Of a DNA stretch of 64,000 nt, positions 45,488 to 55,006 are shown in pieces (position 1 is the first letter of the stretch; every line of letters begins with the position of its first letter). Source of the DNA: an uncultured Pelagibacteraceae bacterium (GTDB taxonomy: Bacteria > Pseudomonadota > Alphaproteobacteria > Pelagibacterales > Pelagibacteraceae); assembly GCA_902521615.1 (NCBI GenBank), contig CABYSJ010000005.1:20403-84402 (forward strand). The letters are read 5' to 3'. The translations under genes and the position numbers were made by a program. The notes beneath the pieces were generated by a model. It ran no database searches. It saw nothing but the letters and a program-made list of their open reading frames with translations, and was not told the DNA's origin.

Positions 45488-45871
45488 TTATTTTAAAATA
45501 CTTTTAGCTGCAATCTTATTTCCATCTAAATCACGAATATATCCATAATAATTTCCATCTTTTCTAACTCCTGGAGCTCCCTCATCTGTTGCTCCTTTAG
45601 AAAGTGCAATTTCATAAAATTTTTCAACAGCTTCTTTGTTATCTGCTAATAAAGTTATTTGGGTTCCATTGCCAAACGTTGCATCTTTTCCATTTACTGG
45701 ATGTGTTACATAAAATTGGACTTTCTCTGGATCACTTGAATGAGCGTAACCAAGATATTTTTGTGTTTTCAAAACTCTTTTTAATTTCAAAGGTTCAAAG
45801 ACAGCATCATAAAAATCACCTGATTTTTCATGATCATCAGAACCAACCATCACAAAGTCTAAAATATTCAT
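45488..45871 (-). CDS. VOC-family (glyoxalase-like) protein
   Basis: The 127-residue protein has the vicinal-oxygen-chelate repeat: 'LDFVMVGSDDHEKSGDFYDAVF' at residues ~4-25, 'QFYVTHPVNGKDATFGNGTQITL' region with the central strand, and 'YYGYIRDLDGNKIAAKS' near the end, typical of small lactoylglutathione-lyase-like proteins of alphaproteobacteria. The first metal-ligand histidine position of classical glyoxalase I is not clear, so its chemistry is uncertain. It lies between the hypothetical gene at 45875 and the GFA gene, separated by 3 and 12 bp. Confidence 0.8.
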   Translation of the reverse strand: MNILDFVMVGSDDHEKSGDFYDAVFEPLKLKRVLKTQKYLGYAHSSDPEKVQFYVTHPVNGKDATFGNGTQITLLADNKEAVEKFYEIALSKGATDEGAPGVRKDGNYYGYIRDLDGNKIAAKSILK

Positions 45872-45874
45872 AAT

Positions 45875-46069
45875 TTATTTATTATATTCTGCGTAAACTT
45901 TTTCTCTTTCACTTTTGTTCATTCCCTTGGTTTCTTCTATAAACTTATTTCTTAATTCTCTTGTTTTTAATATGAGAAAACAAACAGTATCTTTGCTGTG
46001 ATAAATTGCTTTTAATTCATCATCTATTTCGTTTAACTCTTCTGGAATATCGGCTTTAATACAAATCAT
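45875..46069 (-). CDS. Small conserved-looking hypothetical protein
   Basis: A 64-residue acidic-basic protein (MICIKADIPEELNEI...) with no signal peptide or membrane segment; it is mostly helical by composition, with 'KTRELRNKFIEETKGMNKSEREKVYAEYNK' as a lysine/glutamate-rich C-terminal helix (shown in part). It lacks any motif I recognise. It starts the run of minus-strand genes to recA, 3 bp from the VOC gene, and faces umuD across 145 bp. A real gene is likely because the frame is complete, tightly packed and similar in codon use to its neighbours. Confidence 0.55.
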   Translation of the reverse strand: MICIKADIPEELNEIDDELKAIYHSKDTVCFLILKTRELRNKFIEETKGMNKSEREKVYAEYNK

Positions 46070-46145
46070 AATTTTTCTTTTTAAATCACTTTAAGACTAC
46101 TTATTGTAAAAGTTATCCACATGTCCACCAAATGTTGTTTTCGAT

Positions 46146-46160
46146 GTTCACGTTTTGATT
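46146..46160. promoter_or_regulatory. umuD: Candidate LexA-type operator upstream of umuD
   Basis: GTTCACGTTTTGATT is GTTC-N7-GATT; the first half matches the alphaproteobacterial SOS half-site and the second is imperfect. It agrees at 11 of 15 positions with the candidate before recA, including most of the seven-base spacer. It ends 54 bases from the umuD start. Two further TTTTGATTCA-like repeats follow. Weak on its own. Confidence 0.3.
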
Positions 46161-46214
46161 CACTTTTGATTCAATTACGGACTCAAAATACAACCTCTTG
46201 AGTGTATTGTGTAA

Positions 46215-46640
46215 ATGGTCTATAAAGTAGAACAAAACAAGAACATGAAACTAACAATCCCTTATTATTTACATAAAGCAGGCGCTGGTTTCCCTTCCCC
46301 TGCTACTGATTACATCGAGGAAGATATTGATCTGAACATGCATTTAATAAGAAATGTTCCAGCAACTTTCATCATCAGAGTTCAAGGTAAATCCATGGTC
46401 AATGTTGGAATTAATGATGGTGACTTATTGGTGGTTGATAAAAGTTTAAAACCAAAAAACTTTTCAACAGTGATTGCAAATGTTCATGATGAGCTTGTGG
46501 TTAAAACTTTAGTTCAAGAACGAGATAAAAAATTTTTAACTTCTGGATCTAAAGAATTTTCTGACAGAATTTTAATTAACGAAGAACAAGATATTTTTAT
46601 TTGGGGGGTTGTTACTTATGTCATCCATTCAACGTACTAA
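46215..46640 (+). CDS. umuD: UmuD-like polymerase V accessory protein (S24 peptidase)
   Basis: UmuD cleaves itself when bound to RecA filaments and the product assembles with UmuC as translesion polymerase V. The 141-residue protein keeps the E. coli numbering: cleavage site A24-G25 in '[13 protein letters not shown]' (E. coli has Cys-Gly here), catalytic S60 in 'VQGKSM' and K97 in 'DELVVKTL'. The start at ATG 46215 gives the normal length. Its last 23 bases overlap the likely start of umuC. A possible SOS box precedes it. Confidence 0.95.
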   Translation: MVYKVEQNKNMKLTIPYYLHKAGAGFPSPATDYIEEDIDLNMHLIRNVPATFIIRVQGKSMVNVGINDGDLLVVDKSLKPKNFSTVIANVHDELVVKTLVQERDKKFLTSGSKEFSDRILINEEQDIFIWGVVTYVIHSTY

Positions 46641-47895
46641 AAAAATAGCATTAATTGATTGTAATTCTTTTTATGTTTCATGCGAAAGATTATTTAATCC
46701 AAAAATAAGAAGAAAGCCTATTGTCGTTTTATCCAATAATGATGGCTGTATTATTTCAAGATCAAATGAAGCAAAAGCTTTAGGAATTAAAATGGGTGAG
46801 CCCTACTTTAAAGCAAAAGATATTATTCTTAAAAATAAAGTTGAAGTTTTCTCGTCAAACTATTCTTTATATGGAGATTTATCAAGAAGAGTGATGCGAA
46901 CTCTTAAAAGATTTAATTCAGAAATAGAAGTTTACTCCATTGATGAAGCTTTTTTGGATTTATCAAACTTTCCTGATAGTGAAGTAGAGAAAGTTGGAAA
47001 AGAAATTAGAGAAACAGTTTTACAATGGACAGGTATTCCAACAAGTATTGGAATAGCTAATACAAAAACTTTAAGTAAAGTTGCAAATCACATTGCAAAG
47101 AAAAAACAATCAGGGATCACAAGTTTAATTGGCATTGAAAACTTAGATCCTATTTTAGAAAAAGTTGAAATTAATGATGTCTGGGGTGTTGGAAGACAAT
47201 TAACTAAATTTTATCAAAAGCATGGAATTTACAATGCTAAACAATTAAAAAATAAATCTAATACCTGGATCAAAAAATCATCAAACGTTCTAAGTTCAAG
47301 AACTGCGATGGAGCTTAGAGGAGTTTCTTGTATAGGTTTAGAGACAACCACAACTAAAAGAAAGAGCTGTGTAGTTTCAAGATCATTTGGAAAGAGAATT
47401 GAAACGTTCCAAGAATTAAAAGAAGCTGTTGCAAATTATTGTTTAAACGCATCTGAAAAAATTAGATCAGAATCTTTAGTTGCAAAAGCAATTACTGTAT
47501 TTGTTAGAACAAGTCCTTTCCAGAGAAACTTTGGTTACTATTCAAATGCGAAGACAGTTGATTTTCCAATTGCAACAAACAATAGTATTGAAACAGTTAA
47601 GACAGCAGTTTCAATATTAGAGAGTATTTTTAAAAATGGATATCGTTATCAAAAAGCAGGTGTCATGCTGACAGGGTTATCTAGTGCAAGTGATAAAACA
47701 AATTTATTTACTTCTGAAAAGGATGAAAAAATAAATAGTTTAATGAGATCTATTGATAATACTAATCACCGATATGGAAGATCTACTTTGAGCGTTGCAA
47801 GTGCTGGAGTTCATAAAAAATGGAATATGCGAAGACAGTATTCTTCTAAAATAGATACAGCTGATTTCTATTGTTTGCCAACAATTAGAGCGTGA
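46618..47895 (+). CDS. umuC: UmuC-like Y-family DNA polymerase
   Basis: The catalytic subunit of polymerase V. I choose the ATG at 46618 (425 residues, [19 protein letters not shown]) rather than a TTG nine bases upstream. Motifs of Y-family polymerases are present: '[13 protein letters not shown]' with the first catalytic aspartate, '[29 protein letters not shown]' region, '[13 protein letters not shown]' with the second acidic pair near residue 100 and '[17 protein letters not shown]' near 140. It ends with a UmuC-type C-terminal domain. It borders the accessory region beginning at 47902, six bases away on the other strand. Confidence 0.95.
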   Translation: MSSIQRTKKIALIDCNSFYVSCERLFNPKIRRKPIVVLSNNDGCIISRSNEAKALGIKMGEPYFKAKDIILKNKVEVFSSNYSLYGDLSRRVMRTLKRFNSEIEVYSIDEAFLDLSNFPDSEVEKVGKEIRETVLQWTGIPTSIGIANTKTLSKVANHIAKKKQSGITSLIGIENLDPILEKVEINDVWGVGRQLTKFYQKHGIYNAKQLKNKSNTWIKKSSNVLSSRTAMELRGVSCIGLETTTTKRKSCVVSRSFGKRIETFQELKEAVANYCLNASEKIRSESLVAKAITVFVRTSPFQRNFGYYSNAKTVDFPIATNNSIETVKTAVSILESIFKNGYRYQKAGVMLTGLSSASDKTNLFTSEKDEKINSLMRSIDNTNHRYGRSTLSVASAGVHKKWNMRRQYSSKIDTADFYCLPTIRA

Positions 47896-47901
47896 TTTTA
47901 A

Positions 47902-48828
47902 TTACTGACCGTAGAGAGCGTTAAATTGTGATAAAGACATTTTAAGAATTGAATTTGGTCTCAATTTTTTATCATATTTGCCATACCTAAATACATCGTA
48001 CTCATTAATAGTTTGAGATTTTAAACTTTGACACTTTGTTTCATCGAGCAACTTTTCACAACTTTTTTCTTCTTTAACCCCATCAAAAAAAACAATTCTT
48101 TGTGGCATAGTATCAGTTTCAAAGACTGCTTTGTATCTAGACATTGATGAAGAGTACAATCCATATCTCAAACTTAACTCTTTTCCCTTTTTGTTGTTAG
48201 ATCTACCTTTGAAATCTACTTTTAATTTTCCATCTATCCAAACTTTCATAAAACCTTTTTCAGGATCAAGATGCCAATTGGTACTATAAATAATCTCAGT
48301 CCAACTACCTAATAAATCTTTATTGGGTTTTAAAACAATATACGTGTCTTTAAAGGTATCTCCATTCCTATTAAAAGTTAGTCCAGAGTGGTCATGCTGA
48401 AACATTACTAAAACTTTTGAGGGCTTATGCCTTTTCCATTGTATTAAAGACATTTTTGCAGGTGCAATTGAATTATAATCTTCAGGTAGATGAATATAAA
48501 ATCTATACCATCGTTCTTTTTTCCAAGGTTTTTTCTTATAATATAATTCTGTTCTCTCTCGATCATTTGTACAATCATTCCATTTAGGTTCTTTCCAACA
48601 TTCACCGTCATTTGACTCAAATCTAATTGACTTATCTCCAATTATTGAAAAATCACTTACAGATACTGGATTAATGGCTTTAGGTGAATTCAAGTGATGA
48701 AATTTTTCTGGAACAGCTTTTCCGTATCCATCCTCTTTTAAAGCTTTTTTTACTTCAGAAAATTTAGTTTTAGCAAAAGAATTAGTACAAAGTAATAATC
48801 CAAGTATTAATAAGAATATTTTTTTCAT
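47902..48828 (-). CDS. Secreted polysaccharide-lyase-like protein (heparin lyase I / PF14099 type)
   Basis: The 308-residue protein has a signal peptide (cleaved after 'CTNSFA', about residue 19) and a beta-jelly-roll layout: 'SDFSIIGDKSIRFESNDGEC' near 55, 'NDRERTELYYKKKPWKKERWYRFYIHLPE' region near 86 where the R-x-E is typical of these folds, 'MSLIQWKRH' near 122 and 'GFMKVWIDGKLKVDFKG' near 195. This pattern is shared with four other proteins in the cluster at 53998-61053. It is separated from them only by the urease operon. Substrate is probably an acidic polysaccharide; the catalytic residues were not assigned. Confidence 0.75.
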   Translation of the reverse strand: MKKIFLLILGLLLCTNSFAKTKFSEVKKALKEDGYGKAVPEKFHHLNSPKAINPVSVSDFSIIGDKSIRFESNDGECWKEPKWNDCTNDRERTELYYKKKPWKKERWYRFYIHLPEDYNSIAPAKMSLIQWKRHKPSKVLVMFQHDHSGLTFNRNGDTFKDTYIVLKPNKDLLGSWTEIIYSTNWHLDPEKGFMKVWIDGKLKVDFKGRSNNKKGKELSLRYGLYSSSMSRYKAVFETDTMPQRIVFFDGVKEEKSCEKLLDETKCQSLKSQTINEYDVFRYGKYDKKLRPNSILKMSLSQFNALYGQ

Positions 48829-48855
48829 AAAAACACTTTGTTATATATAAATTTG

Positions 48856-49467
48856 TTATAGACCACCTGATGAATATAAAAATTTTGCAACATCTTCAAC
48901 ACCAATTTGGCTTTTCATTTGGCAAAAAACATAAGGCAAACCATTTCGAGCCTTTTTCACATCTTCTTTCATAGTTTCAAGATTGACTTCTACATGAGGA
49001 GCTAAATCTGTCTTATTAATAATCAACAAATCTGACTTTTGGATAGCAGGACCACCTTTTCTTGGGATATCTCCACCCATACCAACATCAATAACATAAA
49101 TAGATAGATCAACTAATTCAGGACTAAAGGTTGCTGCTAAATTATCTCCACCAGACTCGATTAAAATCAAATCAAGATCAGGAAATTTTTTTTTCATATT
49201 TTCCACAGCAAGCATGTTAATTGAAGCATCTTCACGTATTGCAGTATGTGGACACCCTCCTGTTTCAACTCCTTTAATTCTCTCTAAAGGTAAGGCTTGG
49301 ACTTTCATCAAAAATTCTGCATCTTCTTTTGTATAAATATCGTTTGATATTACAGCCATAGAAATTTTCTTTGATAAAAATTTACACAATTCAGCTGTTA
49401 AACTTGTCTTCCCTGCACCAACGGGTCCACCTATTCCAACTTTTAATGGTCCATTTATATTTTTCAT
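48856..49467 (-). CDS. ureG: Urease accessory GTPase UreG
   Basis: UreG is the GTPase that delivers nickel to apo-urease with UreE, UreF and UreD. The 203-residue protein has P-loop '[17 protein letters not shown]' (residues ~12-28), '[13 protein letters not shown]' near 40, the metal-binding '[19 protein letters not shown]' with Cys-Pro-His near 65-83, '[21 protein letters not shown]' region near 100, and '[10 protein letters not shown]' near 150. Last gene of the urease run, overlapping ureF by 4 bp. Its end is 27 bp from the lyase at 47902-48828. Confidence 0.97.
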   Translation of the reverse strand: MKNINGPLKVGIGGPVGAGKTSLTAELCKFLSKKISMAVISNDIYTKEDAEFLMKVQALPLERIKGVETGGCPHTAIREDASINMLAVENMKKKFPDLDLILIESGGDNLAATFSPELVDLSIYVIDVGMGGDIPRKGGPAIQKSDLLIINKTDLAPHVEVNLETMKEDVKKARNGLPYVFCQMKSQIGVEDVAKFLYSSGGL

Positions 49468-50144
49468 GTCTTATAAATTCGTGTTTTTAGATTTTCATGC
49501 TTAATACTGTAGATATCACTATTAAAACAAATTCCACCTAAGTCTTCTAAATTTAAATTTTCACTTTCTTTTTCTATTTCTCTAATTAAATCATAAGTCT
49601 GAATTATACAGTCTTGACCAATTTTTTGTCCAATTGGTATATGTTTAATACAAACATTTATTAAGTTTGATACAAAAGATTGTAGATAAGATACTATCGT
49701 TAAGTTTAAAGGTATACCAAAGTGTTTAGCAGCCTTAGCAACTGCAATTGGATATGCAGTATTTTCCTGAATTTTAAAATCCCAACTATCAGCTAAAACT
49801 TTTCTAAATGCATTACCCATTTCAATAGACTCAATTTTTCTTTCTTTGCTTGGACAAAGTGATAGAGCAAGTTCATTTAATACTTCTCCTTGATAGGTAT
49901 ATTTCATTAAAATTATATCATTTTTACCTGTTCCATATTTTAAGATACATTTTAAATAATCCAGAATATCTTCTTTTGACTTAATAAAATTATCATTAAT
50001 CATTGCCTCTAAACCATGAGAATATGAAAAACTTCCAACAGGAAATGATGGTGAAAACCAAGTTTGAAGAATTTGTAAAGATTCTTTTAAATCTTTTTTA
50101 CCTTTTATTTTAGTGTCTATGGCTATGGGTTCTACCAACTCCAT
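49464..50144 (-). CDS. ureF: Urease accessory protein UreF
   Basis: UreF acts with UreD and UreG in nickel insertion. The 226-residue protein has the family segment '[21 protein letters not shown]' region (residues ~29-49), '[10 protein letters not shown]' near 110, '[16 protein letters not shown]' near 130 and '[19 protein letters not shown]' near 155. The first ATG at 50144 overlaps ureE by 35 bp, an unusually long overlap in another frame; no later ATG would leave the domain intact. It is co-expressed with the rest of the urease genes. Confidence 0.92.
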   Translation of the reverse strand: MELVEPIAIDTKIKGKKDLKESLQILQTWFSPSFPVGSFSYSHGLEAMINDNFIKSKEDILDYLKCILKYGTGKNDIILMKYTYQGEVLNELALSLCPSKERKIESIEMGNAFRKVLADSWDFKIQENTAYPIAVAKAAKHFGIPLNLTIVSYLQSFVSNLINVCIKHIPIGQKIGQDCIIQTYDLIREIEKESENLNLEDLGGICFNSDIYSIKHENLKTRIYKT

Positions 50145-50553
50145 ATGCTCCTCCCTCTGGTTTAAAAGGTCTTAAAACTTTCTTAACCTTTCCTCCTAAT
50201 TTTAATATCATTTTTTTTATTACTTCATCATACTGAATAAAAATTCTATCTTTTTCAATTTGGCAAGGCATATGTCTATTTCCAATATGCCATATAAGTT
50301 GCATTAAATTTTTTCCTTTTATTTCTAATAAACTTTCTTTTTTGTTTTTTATTAAAATTAAATTTCCACTTTGAAGTCTAAACGCTTGATTTTCTGAAAG
50401 TGATTTAGTCTCTGGTAAATTGACTAAAAATTCAAAACCATTATCTGAAACAAGTTTTTTTCTTCTTAAAAATCTCTCATCATAAGATAAAGATATGTGA
50501 TCTTTTGCTTTATTTTTGGCAATTTTATTAACTATTAAAAAACAATTATCCAT
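50110..50553 (-). CDS. ureE: Urease accessory nickel chaperone UreE
   Basis: UreE is the nickel metallochaperone. The 147-residue protein has an N-terminal peptide-binding domain ('RFLRRKKLVSDNGFEFLVNLPET' region) and a C-terminal ferredoxin-like domain with 'LIWHIGNRHMPCQIE' near residues 87-101, including the conserved metal-binding His. The tail is short and only partly His-rich ('[10 protein letters not shown]'), so it holds fewer nickel ions than long-tailed forms. It is 3 bp after ureC and overlaps ureF by 35 bp. Confidence 0.9.
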   Translation of the reverse strand: MDNCFLIVNKIAKNKAKDHISLSYDERFLRRKKLVSDNGFEFLVNLPETKSLSENQAFRLQSGNLILIKNKKESLLEIKGKNLMQLIWHIGNRHMPCQIEKDRIFIQYDEVIKKMILKLGGKVKKVLRPFKPEGGAYGVGRTHSHRH

Positions 50554-50556
50554 AAG

Positions 50557-52263
50557 CTAAAACATAAAATATCTTTGTGCCAAAGGAAGTTCTTTGGCTG
50601 GTTCACAAGTAATTATTTCACCATCAGCCTTTACTTCATAAGTTTCAGGATTAACTTCAATCTTTGGACACTTATTGTTTAAAATCATATCTTTTTTAGA
50701 AATGGCTCTTGTGTTTTCTACAGGTAATAAGTCTTTTCTAATACTTGCATCTTTTAAAGAATTTTTTTCAATAGCTAGTTTACTTGTGAAAATTACCGAG
50801 GATTTTTCTAACGACGTCCCAAATGATGAAAACATTGGTCTAGTGTATACTGGTTGTGGAGTTGGAATTGATGCATTCGGGTCTCCCATTTGAGCGCAAG
50901 CTATACTTCCTCCTATTAGTATCATTTCTGGCTTAGCACCAAAAAATGCTGGGTCCCATAAAACTAAATCTGCACGTTTATTTTTTTCAATACTACCAAT
51001 ATGTTTTGAAATTCCATGAGCGATTGCAGGATTAATTGTGTATTTTGCTAAATATCTTTTAACTCTAAAATTATCATTATCTCCTTTTTCCTCTGGTAAA
51101 CTTCCTCTTTGAACTTTCATTTTATGTGCAGTTTGCCAAGTTCTAATTATAACTTCTCCGACTCTTCCCATTGCCTGGCTATCTGATGCAATAATTGAAA
51201 AAGCACCCATATCATGAAGAATATCTTCTGCTGCAATTGTTTCTCTTCTTATCCTGCTTTCAGCAAATGCTACATCCTCCGGAATAGATTTATCGAGATG
51301 ATGACAAACCATCAGCATATCTAGATGTTCCTCTATTGTATTAATTGTGTATGGTCTAGTAGGGTTTGTTGAGGAAGGAATAACATACTCTTCTCCACAA
51401 ACTTTAATTATATCTGGTGCATGTCCACCACCAGCACCCTCTGTATGAAACGCATGTATAGTTCTTTTGTTAATTGCTTTGATAGTATTTTCTACAAACC
51501 CACTTTCATTTAAAGTGTCTGTGTGAATCATTACTTGAATATCATTTTTGTCAGCAATATTTAAACAATTATCAATTGCTCCAGGAGTGGTTCCCCAATC
51601 CTCATGTAATTTTAAAGCTGAAGCTCCTGCTAGAATTTGTTCCTCAAGTCCCTCTGGTAATGAAGAGTTTCCTTTTCCTGCAAAAGCTAAATTCATAGAA
51701 AAACCATCAGCAGATTGAATCATTCTCTGTATGTGCCATGGTCCGGGTGTACACGTTGTTGCAAGTGTTCCATGAGCCGGTCCAGTTCCTCCTCCAAGCA
51801 TAGTTGTAATGCCTGAGTGCAATGCATCATCAATTTGTTGGGGACATATATAATGAATGTGACTATCAAAACCCCCTGCTGTTAAAATTTTTCCTTCACC
51901 AGCAATTATTTCTGTTCCTGGACCAATAATTATATTTACTTTAGATTGAGTATCTGGATTACCAGCTTTACCAATTTCAAATATTTTTCCATCCTTTAAA
52001 CCTACATCAGCTTTATAAATTCCATTTACATCAACTATTAAAGCATTGGTAATAACTGTATCAGCTGCTCCTTTTTCTCTACTGATTTGAGATTGGCCCA
52101 TACCATCTCTTATTACTTTTCCACCACCAAACTTTACTTCTTCACCATAAATGGTTAGATCATTTTCAACCTCAATAAATAGTTCAGTATCTGCGAGCCT
52201 TACTTTATCTCCTGTTGTAGGCCCATACATATCTGCATAAGCTGCTCTAGAAATTTTAGCCAT
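50557..52263 (-). CDS. ureC: Urease alpha (catalytic) subunit
   Basis: UreC holds the nickel pair that hydrolyses urea to ammonia and carbamate. The 568-residue protein has every key residue at one position later than the Klebsiella numbering: H135 and H137 in 'DSHIHYI', carbamylated-lysine K218 in 'ALKLHEDWG', H247 in 'VMIHTDT', H273 in '[14 protein letters not shown]', a flap histidine in 'MVCHHLDK' and the nickel-ligand Asp in '[11 protein letters not shown]'. So the enzyme looks fully active. It shares one base with ureB. Confidence 0.98.
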   Translation of the reverse strand: MAKISRAAYADMYGPTTGDKVRLADTELFIEVENDLTIYGEEVKFGGGKVIRDGMGQSQISREKGAADTVITNALIVDVNGIYKADVGLKDGKIFEIGKAGNPDTQSKVNIIIGPGTEIIAGEGKILTAGGFDSHIHYICPQQIDDALHSGITTMLGGGTGPAHGTLATTCTPGPWHIQRMIQSADGFSMNLAFAGKGNSSLPEGLEEQILAGASALKLHEDWGTTPGAIDNCLNIADKNDIQVMIHTDTLNESGFVENTIKAINKRTIHAFHTEGAGGGHAPDIIKVCGEEYVIPSSTNPTRPYTINTIEEHLDMLMVCHHLDKSIPEDVAFAESRIRRETIAAEDILHDMGAFSIIASDSQAMGRVGEVIIRTWQTAHKMKVQRGSLPEEKGDNDNFRVKRYLAKYTINPAIAHGISKHIGSIEKNKRADLVLWDPAFFGAKPEMILIGGSIACAQMGDPNASIPTPQPVYTRPMFSSFGTSLEKSSVIFTSKLAIEKNSLKDASIRKDLLPVENTRAISKKDMILNNKCPKIEVNPETYEVKADGEIITCEPAKELPLAQRYFMF

Positions 52264-52568
52264 TATAAATTGCCCATAACTTTCTGATTGAAACCATATA
52301 TTTTTTTTAATCCATTTATTTCTATTAGCTCAACATCTTTAGATTGACCTGGCTCAAATCTTACAGCAGTTCCAGAAGGTATATTTAATCTCTTTCCATA
52401 TGCTAATTTTCGATCAAAAACTAAATGCTCGTTAGTTTCAAAAAAATGATAATGGCTTCCAACTTGCACAGGTCTATCTCCGGAATTAGAAATTTTAATT
52501 TTGGTAATTTTGGAGTCTTTATTTAGGTTAATTTCCTCTTTTTTTGTAATTACTTCACCTGGCTTCAT
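52263..52568 (-). CDS. ureB: Urease beta subunit
   Basis: A 101-residue subunit of urease of normal length. Landmarks include '[16 protein letters not shown]' at the start, '[22 protein letters not shown]' region near residues 29-50 and '[20 protein letters not shown]' near 64-83. It shapes the active-site entrance beside UreC. Its stop overlaps the ureC start (TAATG), and it follows ureA by 8 bp. In this lineage gamma and beta are separate genes, not fused. Confidence 0.97.
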   Translation of the reverse strand: MKPGEVITKKEEINLNKDSKITKIKISNSGDRPVQVGSHYHFFETNEHLVFDRKLAYGKRLNIPSGTAVRFEPGQSKDVELIEINGLKKIYGFNQKVMGNL

Positions 52569-52576
52569 AATAATTA

Positions 52577-52879
52577 TTACCTTATAGGTTTGTGCACAGT
52601 TACTAATTTAGTTCCATCTGGAAAAGTAGCTTCTACTTGAACTTCCTTGACCATATCTGGAATACCGTCCATACAATCTTTTTTTTTAATAACGTGAGCT
52701 CCTGCTTCCATTAATTCTGCAACACTTTTTCCCTCTCTAGCTCCCTCTACTACAAAATCTGTTATTAAAGCGATAGCCTCTGGATAATTCAATTTTATAC
52801 CTTTTGATAATCTATTTTTAGCGACAAGCGCTGCAAGGCTTATTAAAAGTTTATCTTTTTCTCTAGGAGTAAGTTTCAT
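52577..52879 (-). CDS. ureA: Urease gamma subunit
   Basis: A 100-residue subunit, the smallest of the urease trio. Visible landmarks are '[21 protein letters not shown]' at the start, '[27 protein letters not shown]' region near residues 23-49 and '[21 protein letters not shown]' at the end. Length and sequence are typical. It begins directly after the ureD stop (52880), so ureD-ureA-ureB-ureC are a tight unit. Confidence 0.97.
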   Translation of the reverse strand: MKLTPREKDKLLISLAALVAKNRLSKGIKLNYPEAIALITDFVVEGAREGKSVAELMEAGAHVIKKKDCMDGIPDMVKEVQVEATFPDGTKLVTVHKPIR

Positions 52880-53692
52880 TTATATATTCCATACTTTTGG
52901 TATCTTTGAATCTTCAAAAAAATAAGACAAAATTTTATCAATTGCAAATTTAAGATGATAACTATCTTTAGATAAAAGTCTTAGGATCAATTTATTATCC
53001 CATTGAGAATAATTTGAAGTTGTATTTTCATTGTTGGTTAAAGTTTCAGATAGATTATTAACATTATTCAAAAACTTATTTCCTACAATAATAATTGTCG
53101 CAACTGCAGAATTTTTATTTAATGTCGAAAAACTATTCAAATATTTTTTCTCAAATAAACCTGTATTTATAGCTTCTGTATGAATTAACTTTTTATCAAT
53201 ATTAATATTCCAAAAATCTGAAAAATATCCCTTTTCAAACTTCTCCTTCATAGAAGTTCGTCCAAAAATAATATTTTCACAAAGAAGTAGATTTGAATCT
53301 TTTGATAAATTAAAATTAATTTTTCTTTTTAAGTTACAATTATTAAATAAAATTAATTCTTTAGGTAACCAAAATAAACTTGAATTATTTAACAAGTTTA
53401 AATTAATTTCTAAGTTAGCTGGATTACCAAACCCGCTGTAAATTTTTTCTGCTGCCTGAGTTGAAATACAAAGGTTTGAACTATCAATTTCAAATTTGAA
53501 GTCATATTCATCTCCACTAGTAATTCCACCAGCAGTATTAATAAGCATTAATTGTTTTAAATTTTCATGAAAATCTGGCATTAAAGCTTTTAAAGATCCT
53601 TGTTGATAAAGTTTTTGTAAGTTTTGATCTTTTATTTTTATTTCTAATCTGCCCTTAGATTTTTCTAGTTTTTTTTGACTTATATTCATCAC
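52880..53692 (-). CDS. ureD: Urease accessory protein UreD (UreH)
   Basis: UreD is the scaffold onto which UreF and UreG assemble for nickel delivery to urease. The 270-residue protein is divergent but keeps 'MLINTAGGITSGDEYDFKFEI' region near residues 48-68, 'STQAAEKIYSG' near 77, 'WLPKELILFNNCNLKRKINFNL' region near 108 and 'LLLCENIIFGRTSM' near 135, the family core. First gene of the urease run. About 83 bp separate it from the divergent 73-residue gene at 53776; a promoter should lie there. No urea or nickel transporter is encoded next to it in this window. Confidence 0.92.
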   Translation of the reverse strand: MMNISQKKLEKSKGRLEIKIKDQNLQKLYQQGSLKALMPDFHENLKQLMLINTAGGITSGDEYDFKFEIDSSNLCISTQAAEKIYSGFGNPANLEINLNLLNNSSLFWLPKELILFNNCNLKRKINFNLSKDSNLLLCENIIFGRTSMKEKFEKGYFSDFWNINIDKKLIHTEAINTGLFEKKYLNSFSTLNKNSAVATIIIVGNKFLNNVNNLSETLTNNENTTSNYSQWDNKLILRLLSKDSYHLKFAIDKILSYFFEDSKIPKVWNI

Positions 53693-53775
53693 ATTATCCT
53701 AACATAAAAAAACTTGTTTATAATTTGCCAATTTTTACAGCTTGAAATAATTGCCTTTTTTAATAAAAAGAGAGG

Positions 53776-53997
53776 ATGCAAAACCAAGAAATAGTCAAAA
53801 TAATTGAAAACCTTAAAGGTAGAAGAAATTATGAGGAAAAAAGAGCCTCAAAATTAGGTTTTGCTTCTCTATATGATTACTTTGAAGATAAAATTTCAAA
53901 GAAAGAAAAAGCTATTGAAGACGAACAAAAAGAATTAGAAACTGCAAAAGCTGACGATAAACCAAAAAATACAAAAAAAAGCTGCGGTTGCTGTTAA
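53776..53997 (+). CDS. Small hypothetical protein with C-terminal CGCC
   Basis: A 73-residue, highly charged, mainly helical protein. 'EEKRASKLGFASLYDYFEDKI' near residues 20-40 gives way to a lysine/glutamate-rich helix and ends 'KKSCGCC'. The three terminal cysteines could bind a metal or form a redox site; this is inference. It is the only plus-strand gene in the accessory block, placed between ureD and the lyase genes, and its stop abuts the end of the lyase at 53998. I do not recognise a family. Confidence 0.55.
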   Translation: MQNQEIVKIIENLKGRRNYEEKRASKLGFASLYDYFEDKISKKEKAIEDEQKELETAKADDKPKNTKKSCGCC

Positions 53998-55002
53998 TCA
54001 AAAAGGTCTTTGATTTGATGGATAGCCTAAATTTTTACAAGAGGAAGATTGTGAAGATGTTGATGTACACAAAACAACAGAACTTGCACCATTAACTTGA
54101 GATTGATTTGATAACTGGCTTATCAGTTCTGAGCAACCACTCCATAAATCATCACAATTGTCAGATTTACCTACATTTGAATATCTAATGACAGTATCAG
54201 GAATTTCTATACCTTCTTTCGTGGCATTGTCCATATGATGTCTATAAGGACCAAATTTAAATCTCACACTAGAAGCACCTCCTAATGTATCACCAAAATA
54301 ACTTGAAATTAATTTTCCATCTATCCATAAATGTAAAAAACCTTGTTCAGACCATTTTGCATTAATTATAATATTTACCCACTTACCTTTTAGTCTTACA
54401 AAATTTTGATCTAAATTAATAATATAGTGATCAAAATACAAATATTCAGAACCTGTTTCATTTTTAGTAGCCAAATAGTTTGATGAGTTAAAGATCCATG
54501 AAAATCTATTATCAATTATATTAAATGATGCATCGTGGGTTTTTTCACCTTTCCCATAAAGTTTTTTAAAATCAAATAAACCAATCGTATGTTTATCTGT
54601 TCTTATATCTGCTGGCACAAAATATCCAAGTCTATACCATTTAGTTTTATTTTTTTTTGTAGTTTCTTTATAAGGTTCCATGATTTGAAATCGCTGAGCA
54701 TGGCCTGGTATACCCCATCTTGTCCAATCTTTTTCGTGCCCTTCAAATGAGTATTTTAAATTAAATTCTATCCCTTTTTCTTTTACTCCTAAATAATCTT
54801 CAAATTCATCAAAAAATTTATAGATGTTAGGATTTTTGATATTTCTAAGGACGAATACCATCTTATTATCTGACTGTGCTTTAAGTACATAATGAGCAAA
54901 ATCTTTCTTCTCTTGCTTCTTCATTTTTATATGCCATTTATTTGCATACGAGATTGAGGGAACTAATAATAATATTAATAATATTGACAAAATTTTTTTC
55001 AT
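53998..55002 (-). CDS. Secreted polysaccharide-lyase-like jelly-roll protein
   Basis: An open frame extends to 55200, but the likely start is the ATG at 55002 (334 residues, MKKILSILLILLLV), which begins a clear signal peptide cleaved after 'SISYA'. The mature part resembles the heparin lyase I-like family: 'FNLKYSFEGHEKDWTRWGIPGHAQRF' region near 85-110, 'KWYRLGYFVP' near 130, and 'GFLHLWIDGKLISSYFGD' near 245, followed by 'FKFGPYRHHM'. A serine/glutamine-rich tail follows. Its ATG lies 4 bp after the stop of the FG-GAP gene, so both are one transcript. Substrate unknown. Confidence 0.75.
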   Translation of the reverse strand: MKKILSILLILLLVPSISYANKWHIKMKKQEKKDFAHYVLKAQSDNKMVFVLRNIKNPNIYKFFDEFEDYLGVKEKGIEFNLKYSFEGHEKDWTRWGIPGHAQRFQIMEPYKETTKKNKTKWYRLGYFVPADIRTDKHTIGLFDFKKLYGKGEKTHDASFNIIDNRFSWIFNSSNYLATKNETGSEYLYFDHYIINLDQNFVRLKGKWVNIIINAKWSEQGFLHLWIDGKLISSYFGDTLGGASSVRFKFGPYRHHMDNATKEGIEIPDTVIRYSNVGKSDNCDDLWSGCSELISQLSNQSQVNGASSVVLCTSTSSQSSSCKNLGYPSNQRPF

Positions 55003-55006
55003 AATA

